From NCBI GenBank assembly GCA_027353395.1, contig DAIEHU010000051.1:3445-11765 (forward strand): 8,321 bases of DNA. The letters run 5' to 3'. Every line of letters begins with the position of its first letter. Position 1 is the stretch's first letter. Both the position numbers and the translations under genes were made by a program. This DNA is from Desulfobacteraceae bacterium (lineage in GTDB: Bacteria > Desulfobacterota > Desulfobacteria > Desulfobacterales > Desulfosalsimonadaceae). The notes beneath the pieces were generated by a model that saw nothing but the letters and a program-made list of their open reading frames with translations, did no database searches and was not told the origin of the DNA. Positions 1 through 6,415 of this stretch are shown here, in pieces.

Positions 1-1
1 T

Positions 2-423
2 GGAAAAAGCATCAAAGCGAACCTGTCCCTGGATATGGAAGGAACCAAGTATGTGGTGGGTGACGGCCTAGAGTTGAAACGCATAAAAGCCATGTATCCG
101 GACGTCAGGTTTGCCGGTGTCCGGATACATGGCGCAGAACTGGCCCGGAATTATTCAGCCGCCGACGTGTTCGTCTTTCCGAGCCTCACCGATACGTTTG
201 GGCGGGTCATGAGCGGGGCGCTGGCCTGCGGCGTTCCCGTGGCCGCTCTTCCTGTCACCGGCCCCATGGAGGTCATCGGCGATTCCGGGGCCGGGGTGCT
301 GGATACGAACCTCCTCACCGTACTCAAAAAGCGCTCCTTATCCCTTCGGAAAAATGCGTTGAATTTGCCGGCCGGTTTTCCCGGGAGCAGTCAACCCGGT
401 CTTTTCTGCTCAACCTCCGGTGA
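2..423 (+). pseudogene. GT4-family glycosyltransferase, C-terminal part, frameshifted
   Basis: This is the C-terminal, nucleotide-sugar-binding half of a group 1 (GT4) glycosyltransferase; its start lies left of the window. Frame 2 reads VVGDG, then YPDVRFAG, ADVFVFPSLTDTFG, ALACGVPVAALPVTGP and GDSGAGVLD, a typical GT4 C-terminal order. Near 326-331 (ctc aaa aag) the reading must drop to frame 1 to give a normal family ending, ALLIPSEKC then FSREQSTRSFLLNLR and a stop at 421-423. Frame 2 itself runs on as nonsense to 940, antisense to the next genes. One extra A in the A5 run would restore the gene. The Glu normally found in the FGLVLLEALA segment (second Glu of the EX7E motif) is Gly here (FGRVMSGALA). 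Both defects suggest decay. A -1 programmed frameshift or a sequencing error remain alternatives. GT4 enzymes of this kind can make glycolipids, but the acceptor cannot be told here. Confidence 0.75.
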
Positions 424-445
424 ATTGGAAAAAGGGGATGAGCGG

Positions 446-467
446 CCGGGAACCCGTCATCTCCCGG
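446..467. terminator. weak inverted repeat between convergent genes
   Basis: CCGGGA at 446-451 and TCCCGG at 462-467 form a perfect 6-bp GC-rich stem with a 10-nt loop. It lies between the glycosyltransferase stop and the stop of the convergent small gene. On the plus strand it is followed after several bases by TTTT; on the minus strand a T5 run comes about 10 nt later. The position fits a bidirectional terminator, but the stem is short and the T tracts are not adjacent. Confidence 0.25.
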
Positions 468-475
468 ACAACCTT

Positions 476-766
476 TTAATCCATGAATCCATAACTCCGC
501 AAATTGTAGCAGATGTGCCTGAGATGCTTCGCGTTTTCTTTGACTTTTGCTTCCTGATCAACCGCAAAACCATTTTCCCGATACCTTTCATCCAGTTCTT
601 CGGCAATCAAGTCGACCAACGTTATAAGTTTATTAAAAATTCTCACCAGCGCCGTTTCCTCGATCACGCTCAGGAAATTGCGATTTTCGATCAGCCAGCC
701 GCAAACATAAGTATCATTTTTCCCGGCGTTCATTTTCTGATAAACACCCCAGTTGAAAGCAAACAT
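476..766 (-). CDS. small hypothetical protein (96 aa)
   Basis: I do not recognise this family. The ATG at 766-764 has a good Shine-Dalgarno (AAGGAG, 7-nt spacing), which supports it as a real gene. The product is charged and mostly helical in appearance. The N-terminal third has several aromatic residues (FNWGVY, YVCGWL). The middle has an amphipathic leucine/isoleucine-rich stretch (about residues 42-60), followed by a charged segment (ELDERYREN, QEAKVKENAKHLRH). There is no signal peptide or membrane segment, so it is probably cytosolic. It lies 117 bp downstream of the PstS-like gene on the same strand and could be the last gene of that transcript. No clear promoter or terminator was found in 767-883. 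Function unknown. Confidence 0.6.
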   Translation of the reverse strand: MFAFNWGVYQKMNAGKNDTYVCGWLIENRNFLSVIEETALVRIFNKLITLVDLIAEELDERYRENGFAVDQEAKVKENAKHLRHICYNLRSYGFMD

Positions 767-883
767 GTTTTTTCTCCTTTCCGGTATTTTATTGGTGTTA
801 AAAACAAGATGGCCGTTTTCTTCTGCTTAAAAGATAACTATTGTCCATTATGTATCTGTAGCTGGCAGACCAGTGTTTTAACT

Positions 884-1993
884 TCATTTCCGCAGCTTTC
901 GATATTGATCGGAAAGAGTTTCAATCAATTGACCGGATAGCCGCCCATCCACCGGCAAGCCGTATGCTTTTTGAAACGCCATGACGGCGCTGATGGTTTT
1001 TCGCCCCTTGACGCCGTCCACCGGTCCGGCATCATAATTCAGCGTGTTCAAATAAGTCTGGGCCGTTCGAATGGTTGACGGCGGCTCAAACGCCTCGTCA
1101 TTTGCGCCGGGCTGAATTACCGAACCGGCCGAAAGTTGATCGGAAGCGCCGGCATTGATCAGCGCCACAAAACCCGATGCTTTGACCAGTTTCTGACCAT
1201 TTGCAGGGTCCAGCACATAGTTCAGGAAATCCAGCAATTCGCCGGACGGCCATCCTTTGGTGAACATGAACAGGGGGCGGCTGAGGGGATAGGCGCCGCT
1301 TAAGGTCGTGGTTTCCGAACCGTTGATGCTGTTGACGCTCACAGGTTTTACGGAATCCTGGAGATATCCAAGGCCGATATATCCAACGGCATTTTTCTGG
1401 GAGGCCACGGCCCTGACCACCGACTCATTTGAATCCTCCAGGCGAACTCCCGGAAAAACCGCTTCTTTTTTCATGACTTTATCTTCCCATACCTCATAGG
1501 TTCCGGAAGACGTGTCTCTGGACACCACCAGGATGGGCTGGTCGCTGCCGCCGACCGCCGACCAGTTGGTGATTTTTCCGAGATAAATATCTTTCAACTG
1601 TTCAATGGTCAGATTTTTGACGGGATTTTCCGGATGCACCACCGGAACAATGCAGTCATAGGCGATGCGGAACGGGACCGGGTAAACCGATTTCCCGCAG
1701 GCCATGACGATCTCCTGTTCTTTGATAAACCGCGAGGCGTTGCCGATATCGGCAGTACCGTCGATGATGGCTTTGATGCCGTTTCCGGAACCGCCGCCGG
1801 AAACGCTGACCTTCATAGCCCGATGCGATTCCATGTATGCTTTGGCGATTCTCTCCGCAATGGGCTGGACCGTTGTGGACCCGGTAATGGTGATTTGCGA
1901 GGCCTCCGCCGGGGTTGCGGTCATCACCGCCGCCATGAGTGAAACCATCAGTAAAATCATTAACCTGCGACTCAAATTTGCAATTCCTTTCAT
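884..1993 (-). CDS. PstS-like phosphate-binding protein with C-terminal peptidoglycan-binding domain
   Basis: The 369-residue product begins with a signal peptide (basic start, hydrophobic residues 11-25, probable cleavage after AEA at about 32) and has no lipobox Cys, so it should be periplasmic. Residues 33-280 are a PstS-family phosphate-binding domain. Ligand-loop motifs are ITGSTT (36-41), SGGGSGNG (65-72) and SRDTSSGTYE (158-167); TNWSAVGG and AVGYIGLGY are also typical. After a linker, residues 305-362 form a PG_binding_1-type domain (AQTYLNTL, DGVKG, AVMAFQKAYGLPVDG), which would hold the protein at the cell wall. Ordinary PstS lacks this domain and sits beside pstCAB, which is not visible here. 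A role as sensor, buffer or wall-anchored phosphate scavenger is therefore as likely as transport. The start has a strong AAGGAGG site. The Cache-HAMP gene lies 62 bp upstream on the same strand, so co-transcription is plausible. Confidence 0.88.
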   Translation of the reverse strand: MKGIANLSRRLMILLMVSLMAAVMTATPAEASQITITGSTTVQPIAERIAKAYMESHRAMKVSVSGGGSGNGIKAIIDGTADIGNASRFIKEQEIVMACGKSVYPVPFRIAYDCIVPVVHPENPVKNLTIEQLKDIYLGKITNWSAVGGSDQPILVVSRDTSSGTYEVWEDKVMKKEAVFPGVRLEDSNESVVRAVASQKNAVGYIGLGYLQDSVKPVSVNSINGSETTTLSGAYPLSRPLFMFTKGWPSGELLDFLNYVLDPANGQKLVKASGFVALINAGASDQLSAGSVIQPGANDEAFEPPSTIRTAQTYLNTLNYDAGPVDGVKGRKTISAVMAFQKAYGLPVDGRLSGQLIETLSDQYRKLRK

Positions 1994-2028
1994 GGGTGTA
2001 TTCCTCCTTATAAAAAAATTATGATGGT

Positions 2029-2053
2029 CATGATAAAAAATAATTTCATCATG
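2029..2053 (-). terminator. intergenic hairpin after the Cache-HAMP gene
   Basis: CATGATAAAA (2029-2038) and TTTCATCATG (2044-2053) can pair over 10 positions, including one G-U wobble, around a 5-nt loop. The hairpin starts 2 nt after the stop codon of the Cache-HAMP gene. On the minus strand a T7 run follows about 10 nt after the stem, then the ribosome binding site of the PstS-like gene. It could be a weak terminator, an attenuator or an mRNA-stabilising stem. The stem is AT-rich and the T tract is displaced. Confidence 0.4.
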
Positions 2054-2055
2054 CG

Positions 2056-2982
2056 TTAGCCAGCGTTTTTCAGCATGAATTTCGTTTTTCCCCTGGATTC
2101 AAAAACCTCCGCTTCCTCATCCGCCTGACCGCGATTGGCTTCCAGGGTCAGTGTTTTTAACCGTCTATACGCAACGGTAAAACTGTCCTGCATCTGCATC
2201 AGGGCCTCGGCCAGACGGTTGATTTCCCGGCTGGCCTTAATATCGATGGCCCCTCCGAAATCGCCGCCGGTTATTTTATCTACGGCCTCGGTCAACTGAC
2301 GGATGGGGAGAACCAGTTTTTTATTAAAAAACAGGCCGCTGAAAACAACCGTCAACGCCATCGCCAGCAGGCCGAAAACGATTTGCCAGGTGAGCTGTCC
2401 CACCATCGCAACATGCAGTTTTTGGGCATTACCGGCAACAATGGCGTCAATATCATCAATATATTCACCGGCGCACAAAACCCACTCCCAGTTTTTAAAC
2501 TGTTTATAGTGGACCAGCTTGGTGGAAGGCACGGTTGTTCCGGGTTTGATGTCGCCGTATTGAATGAAGCCCTCTCCCCTGACCATTGCCTCACTGATGA
2601 TTCTCTGGATAAAACTATTCCCCTGCGCATCCTTCAGGACAAGGCCGGACTTGCCGACCAGTTGCGGTTGGGCGGGATTGACCCAGAACGTTCCGGAATA
2701 ATCCACAATAAAAAAATAATTCTGCTTGTTTTCGCCAAATCGCATATTGGCGATGGCATTCTGGGCGGGCTCATAAAAATTCGCCGTCTCCATTACCGAA
2801 TAGGCGTTCTGAACCACGTCTGTGAGCTTGTTTTTCCGCTCCGTCAGCAACGTCTCCCGCATTTTGTCGATCTCGGTATTTTTCAGGCTGTTGAGCGAGA
2901 CCATGGATAACAGAATGCTGGCGATTAAAAAAAATCCCATGCTGATAATGATAATCGTATTGATTTGCCTGTTGATTTTCAT
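2056..2982 (-). CDS. Cache-HAMP membrane sensor protein without output domain
   Basis: The 308-residue membrane protein has a transmembrane helix at about 8-30 and an extracytoplasmic single-Cache (sCache_2-like) domain at about 31-185. Family features are YFFIVDYSGTFWVNP, VGKSGLVLKDAQGN, GEGFIQY and the closing NWEWVLCAGEYIDDID. A second membrane helix (about 192-218) and a HAMP linker (about 219-275, PIRQL, GGDFGGAIDI, EINRLAEALMQM) follow. Only about 33 charged residues come after HAMP, with no methyl-accepting, kinase, GGDEF or EAL domain. Such sensors usually signal through a fused output domain, so this one may act through a partner; the divergent EAL-CBS-GGDEF gene is a candidate by position only. 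The start at 2982 was chosen for its AAGGAGG site 4 nt upstream and because the membrane helix follows; the open frame extends to 3108 without a comparable site. Confidence 0.82.
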   Translation of the reverse strand: MKINRQINTIIIISMGFFLIASILLSMVSLNSLKNTEIDKMRETLLTERKNKLTDVVQNAYSVMETANFYEPAQNAIANMRFGENKQNYFFIVDYSGTFWVNPAQPQLVGKSGLVLKDAQGNSFIQRIISEAMVRGEGFIQYGDIKPGTTVPSTKLVHYKQFKNWEWVLCAGEYIDDIDAIVAGNAQKLHVAMVGQLTWQIVFGLLAMALTVVFSGLFFNKKLVLPIRQLTEAVDKITGGDFGGAIDIKASREINRLAEALMQMQDSFTVAYRRLKTLTLEANRGQADEEAEVFESRGKTKFMLKNAG

Positions 2983-2986
2983 TGTT

Positions 2987-2993
2987 CCTCCTT
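2987..2993 (-). promoter_or_regulatory. ribosome binding site deciding the Cache-HAMP start
   Basis: AAGGAGG on the minus strand lies 4 nt before the ATG at 2982-2980. It selects this start over the upstream in-frame codon at 3108, which would add 42 residues unlike a signal anchor. Confidence 0.8.
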
Positions 2994-3009
2994 CTCTAAC
3001 TTGCCGGTC

Positions 3010-3015
3010 ATTATA
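3010..3015 (-). promoter_or_regulatory. candidate -10 for the Cache-HAMP gene
   Basis: A perfect TATAAT lies on the minus strand about 28 nt upstream of the Cache-HAMP start. No good -35 is seen at the usual spacing, and the segment where a Pho box would sit matches only in one half-site. The promoter may need an activator, or the match may be chance in AT-rich sequence. Confidence 0.35.
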
Positions 3016-3153
3016 AAAAGTGAATGAATTAACAATGTTCCAATCCAGCGGGTTTGTGTGCGTGATGGAGGAAATATTAGGCTGCCTGTTTGACGTTTGA
3101 GTGAACAACCGGTGGAAAATGGATTACAAAATCTTCACCTGTTTTTCAGGGGA

Positions 3154-3187
3154 ATGTATCGAATCCGTCATATTCTCCTTTTATAAC
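3154..3187 (+). promoter_or_regulatory. candidate Pho box and -10 upstream of the EAL-CBS-GGDEF gene
   Basis: ATGTATCGAATCCGTCAT (3154-3171) has two half-sites, ATGTATC and CCGTCAT, starting 11 bp apart. That is the period of the PhoB box, whose known consensus half-site is CTGTCAT. A -10-like TATAAC (3182-3187) follows after 10 nt, so the box takes the place of a -35 as in classical PhoB-activated promoters. A nearly identical arrangement occurs at 5121-5154. Transcription would start near 3194 and give a short leader before the ATG at 3234. Confidence 0.7.
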
Positions 3188-3220
3188 TACGCAAGGCGTG
3201 AACTCACGGTTAGATATAAA

Positions 3221-3225
3221 AGGAG
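3221..3225 (+). promoter_or_regulatory. ribosome binding site deciding the EAL-CBS-GGDEF start
   Basis: AGGAG ends 8 nt before the ATG at 3234. This favours that ATG over the in-frame GTG at 3198, which has no such site and lies almost at the predicted transcription start. Confidence 0.75.
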
Positions 3226-3233
3226 AGAGATCC

Positions 3234-5078
3234 ATGACGTTACTGATGCAATCACCGGCCCCACAGCAACTATCCGGCGACCGCCGGGATCCCCTGATCC
3301 GATTCCGGCCCGTTTCTTCCCTCGACCCGCTTCGGGACGAATTGATCGACATCATCGAAAATGATCGACTCACCACGGTATTTCAGCCGATTATCGATCT
3401 GATGACCGGAAAGGTATACGCTTATGAAGCATTGTGCCGCATAGCGGGAGATAACGGGTTTGAAAATATCGAAGCGCTTTTTCAGACGGCGCGTAAACAC
3501 AATCTGACCGCTTCCCTTGAAAAATGCAGCCGGGAAAGGGTGCTGGAAGCGATCCGGAAAATGAATCCCGGTTGCCCGGTTGCAATAAATGTCTGCCCAT
3601 CCGTATTGATGATGGCCGACCCCCGCATCAATATTCCATATTTGTATGAAGAATTATTCGGCATGAGAGACCGGGTCATCATTGAATTAACGGAAAGGTT
3701 TTATATTCAGGACTACGACAGTCTGGTGGAAACCGTGGAATTTTTCCGCCGGAAAGGGTTTAAAATCGCCCTGGATGATTTGGGGGCGGGGTTTACCCGG
3801 TTGAAACTGCTGTCACAGATACAGCCGAACATCATCAAAATTGACCGGTTTTTGATTTCTGATATCCATAAAAGCACAAAAAAACAACTGCTTGTGGACG
3901 CTATCGTTTCTTTTTGCCGGAAAATGGGTTCCCTGGTGGTTGCCGAAGGCATCGAATCCGCCGAGGAACTGGATACATTGATGGACATGAAAATCGATCT
4001 GGCCCAGGGATTTTATTTGTGCCGGCCTTCCGAGACGATTCAGGTATGCACACAGTCAGTTCGATCGTGGATCGAAAAAAAAGTCAACAAGATGCCGGCC
4101 CCCCTGAAGACGGGCCTCCACTCCAATGAAATCGGCGGGTTGATGAATCAGGCCCGGCCCATTGACGTTTCAAGCATTCTGACGTCGGTTATGGAAAATT
4201 TCAGCGGGGAGGAAAAGATATCCGCCCTGCCGGTGGTGGAAGGGAACCGGCCGGTGGGCATTATTCAAAAGAACACCATGTATTACAAACTGGGGCAGCC
4301 CCATGGATATGCACTGTTTTCCAACAAGCCGGTCCAAAAAATCATGGAGAGCGCATTGGTGTTTGAATCGAATACGCCGCTTGAGGAAGTGGCGCGCACG
4401 GTTTTAAAACGCAGTCAAAAAGAGGTTTACGACGCGGTGATTGTGGTAAAAAACGGGGCTTATGCCGGGATCGTGGAAATCCACCAGCTCCTTCACGGCA
4501 TCACCGAACAGAAAATCCAGCTCGCCATGCAGGCCAACCCCCTCACCGGGCTGCCGGGCAACAACCTCATTGAGGCGGAGATTGTCCGCCGTCTGAATCA
4601 AAACCGGATTTTCGCCGTATTGTATATTGATCTGGACACTTTCAAGCCATTCAACGACAATTTCGGTTTTGTTAAAGGTGATCAGGCCATCCGGTTTCTT
4701 GCCGGACTCCTTAAAGATGCCGTGGCCCGATGGGACGAAACCGGCGGATTTGTGGGCCATGTGGGGGGAGATGACTTTGTCGCGATCTGCCGGGCCGGGG
4801 GGGTGGAATGTCTGTGCGGCAGCATTATCAGCGGCTTTGACCGGGGCATACGGGAATTGCATGATCCGGCAACTCTCAAGCAGGGATATTATATCAGCCA
4901 GAACCGGAGCGGACAGACCGAACGGTTTCCCCTGCTGTCGGTTTCCATCGCCGTGGTGACTTCTGAAAACCGGCGGTTTGAATCATACGGCCACCTGGTT
5001 TCCGTCGCGTCGGAAGTCAAGAAAAAGGTTAAAACCCTGCCGGGGAGCCGGTATTATATCGACACTCGCCAAGAATAG
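3234..5078 (+). CDS. EAL-CBS-GGDEF cyclic-di-GMP phosphodiesterase/cyclase-type protein
   Basis: The 614-residue product has no signal peptide or membrane segment, so it is probably cytosolic. An EAL domain spans about 40-285 with the catalytic set intact: E65-A66-L67 (EALCR), N119, ELTE 151-154, D181-D182 (DDLGAG), K202 and D204 (KID), E238 (AEGIE) and Q258 (QGFYLCRP). It should therefore hydrolyse cyclic di-GMP. A CBS-pair region (about 305-425) may bind an adenine nucleotide. A GGDEF-type domain (about 430-605) begins NPLTGLPGNN and has IDLDTFKPFND, but its signature is GGDDF (511-515) and no RxxD inhibitory site precedes it. Cyclase activity is therefore doubtful, and the domain may instead bind GTP and regulate the EAL domain. 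A Pho-box-like promoter lies upstream. The known parallel is RapA of Pseudomonas fluorescens, a PhoB-controlled phosphodiesterase that lowers cyclic di-GMP and releases biofilm in low phosphate. Domain calls are firm; net activity is inferred. Confidence 0.92.
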   Translation: MTLLMQSPAPQQLSGDRRDPLIRFRPVSSLDPLRDELIDIIENDRLTTVFQPIIDLMTGKVYAYEALCRIAGDNGFENIEALFQTARKHNLTASLEKCSRERVLEAIRKMNPGCPVAINVCPSVLMMADPRINIPYLYEELFGMRDRVIIELTERFYIQDYDSLVETVEFFRRKGFKIALDDLGAGFTRLKLLSQIQPNIIKIDRFLISDIHKSTKKQLLVDAIVSFCRKMGSLVVAEGIESAEELDTLMDMKIDLAQGFYLCRPSETIQVCTQSVRSWIEKKVNKMPAPLKTGLHSNEIGGLMNQARPIDVSSILTSVMENFSGEEKISALPVVEGNRPVGIIQKNTMYYKLGQPHGYALFSNKPVQKIMESALVFESNTPLEEVARTVLKRSQKEVYDAVIVVKNGAYAGIVEIHQLLHGITEQKIQLAMQANPLTGLPGNNLIEAEIVRRLNQNRIFAVLYIDLDTFKPFNDNFGFVKGDQAIRFLAGLLKDAVARWDETGGFVGHVGGDDFVAICRAGGVECLCGSIISGFDRGIRELHDPATLKQGYYISQNRSGQTERFPLLSVSIAVVTSENRRFESYGHLVSVASEVKKKVKTLPGSRYYIDTRQE

Positions 5079-5120
5079 AAATTGCACCCGAAATTCCTTA
5101 TTTCCGTCATATTCACCAAA

Positions 5121-5154
5121 ATGTAACGGAACCGTCATGAAAGGGCGTCATAAT
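5121..5154 (+). promoter_or_regulatory. candidate Pho box and -10 upstream of the PHP/amphi-Trp/PhoU-kinase genes
   Basis: ATGTAACGGAACCGTCAT (5121-5138) has half-sites ATGTAAC and CCGTCAT starting 11 bp apart. It matches the box at 3154-3171 in 15 of 18 positions. CATAAT (5149-5154) follows after 10 nt, the same spacing as in the other promoter. Two more CGTCAT copies flank it (5105-5110 and 5146-5151) but are out of the 11-bp phase. The TAATAATAATATTATT stretch just downstream makes other -10 choices possible. Confidence 0.68.
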
Positions 5155-5234
5155 AATAATATTATTTATTTTGAAAGTTTACTTTTTAAGGGCTGTATAT
5201 CCACCCCGGCATCCCGAAAAACCATCGAGAAAAT

Positions 5235-6395
5235 ATGCAACTCAATGAAAATAATAATTCACTTAATGGCACAAAAGCCCCGGAAAATATCCCTGAAGAA
5301 GTTACTGAAGGCGATGAAAAAATTTTTGCAAGAATCACCAGCATTGAATTAAACCCGGAGCAGCAGGAACGAATAACCTCCCCTGCCGCCATATACCCGC
5401 TTGAAAAATCCCTTCTGGCGATTCACTGGCATCCGGAATCCGTTCCCTTTGAATTTATTCTGCGCCGTGTTTTCGCGATGTTTCCCAGGGCCTGTGAGTC
5501 GCTGCTGATTCCGACCCAGCATAATGTCCTCATGAGCTGCAATGAATTTTCCGGCGTCGAGGTGGATTGCTATTCCAGCGGATTTAACCAGAAGGTGCAA
5601 CTGCTGATTCATTTTAAAAACGAAAACCTTGCGCATGCGGATGTATTTAAATCCATGCTCCGGCATACGTTTAAATACCGGTCTTCCCAATTGTTTGACT
5701 ATATCCATGCCATTACCTCGCCGAATGAAGAATGGATCGGCAAGGCAGCCGAAGACACAGGTTCCGGCCAGAGAATGGTTCGCTTCGTTAAAATTGTTGT
5801 CCAAAAAATAAAAACCCTTCTGAACCTTCATGCAGGAGATATTCCGGAAGACGTTCTGAAAAACAAGCTGATCCGGAATTTTTTCGATGAATACCGGCCG
5901 GCATACGGAGATCGCCTGATTAATCGCGCCCAGTTGTACCTGACCGCCATCAAACAAATCGTAAAGGCCCATTTTTCAAACCAGTATTTTTATGAGACGG
6001 CTGAAGTGATCGAGGAAGCCAGATCATTGAATGCCGGCATCGTCATCCCGCATCCCGAGCAGTTCTGGCCCATCCTGCTGGCGAACTATGATGTGGACGG
6101 TTATGAGGTATGGAATCCCCAATCCAGAAGATACACGGAGTTTCTTATATCCGTTTTAAATGAAAACAATAAAAACAGACGTTCCGGCCAGAAACAACTT
6201 CTGATTTTCATGGGGGACGACACCCATATGTCGGAAAAAGTCAAGCACCCGGTACTTCAGGATCCGGCGAAAGCGGGCCGGGAAATCGGTCTGCAACCGG
6301 CATGGAATGATTTCAGCGTTTGCAAACAGCTTATTTGCGGAAATATTGATAAGGCCGGGGTCATCCGGGAATACCGGAACCGGCTTTTGGGATAA
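5235..6395 (+). CDS. PHP-superfamily metal-dependent hydrolase-like protein
   Basis: The 386-residue protein carries scattered motifs of the PHP (polymerase and histidinol phosphatase) fold. These are HWHPE at 64-68 (HxH motif), GVEVDC at 107-112 (acidic ligand E109), NAGIVIPHPEQ at 266-276 (the aHP motif), DGYEVWNPQ at 288-296, and GDDTH at 327-331, matching the usual GSDsH. These are the usual metal ligands, so phosphoesterase activity is plausible. The substrate is unknown; the family includes phosphatases, exonucleases and nucleotidases. An insert of about 120 mostly helical residues (about 135-255) separates the halves. There is no signal peptide, so it is probably cytosolic. The start is the first ATG after the in-frame stop at 5187-5189, and its ribosome binding site is weak (GAG, 5 nt upstream). 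It is the first gene of a tight cluster: 20 bp to the amphi-Trp gene. A Pho-box-like promoter lies about 100 bp upstream. Confidence 0.75.
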   Translation: MQLNENNNSLNGTKAPENIPEEVTEGDEKIFARITSIELNPEQQERITSPAAIYPLEKSLLAIHWHPESVPFEFILRRVFAMFPRACESLLIPTQHNVLMSCNEFSGVEVDCYSSGFNQKVQLLIHFKNENLAHADVFKSMLRHTFKYRSSQLFDYIHAITSPNEEWIGKAAEDTGSGQRMVRFVKIVVQKIKTLLNLHAGDIPEDVLKNKLIRNFFDEYRPAYGDRLINRAQLYLTAIKQIVKAHFSNQYFYETAEVIEEARSLNAGIVIPHPEQFWPILLANYDVDGYEVWNPQSRRYTEFLISVLNENNKNRRSGQKQLLIFMGDDTHMSEKVKHPVLQDPAKAGREIGLQPAWNDFSVCKQLICGNIDKAGVIREYRNRLLG

Positions 6396-6415
6396 TATCT
6401 TAAAAAGGAGGCACC

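Noticed and set aside
767..883. CTGG-TCTG-CCAG palindrome as a terminator for the PstS-like gene
   Set aside because: The stem is only 4 bp and no T tract follows on the minus strand.
424..940. Continuation of the glycosyltransferase frame to give a 301-residue protein
   Set aside because: After about 328 this frame loses all family similarity and runs antisense to the small minus-strand gene and the end of the PstS-like gene; the family-like ending is in frame 1 and stops at 423.
1994..2055. Possible Pho box upstream of the PstS-like gene (ATCAT repeats on the minus strand)
   Set aside because: The ATCAT repeats do not have the 11-bp period, and only one half-site resembles CTGTCAT.
3016..3045. 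Possible Pho box for the Cache-HAMP gene upstream of its TATAAT
   Set aside because: At the expected spacing one half-site matches loosely (5 of 7) and the other not at all.
2983..3108. N-terminal extension of the Cache-HAMP protein by 42 residues
   Set aside because: No ribosome binding site, residues unlike a membrane anchor, and the frame would cross the candidate -10; the start at 2982 has a strong AAGGAGG.
4404..4862. 152-residue minus-strand open frame
   Set aside because: It lies wholly inside the well-supported GGDEF/CBS coding region, shows no family motif and has no convincing start signal.
5349..5972. 207-residue minus-strand open frame
   Set aside because: Antisense to the PHP gene, with no recognisable domain or ribosome binding site.
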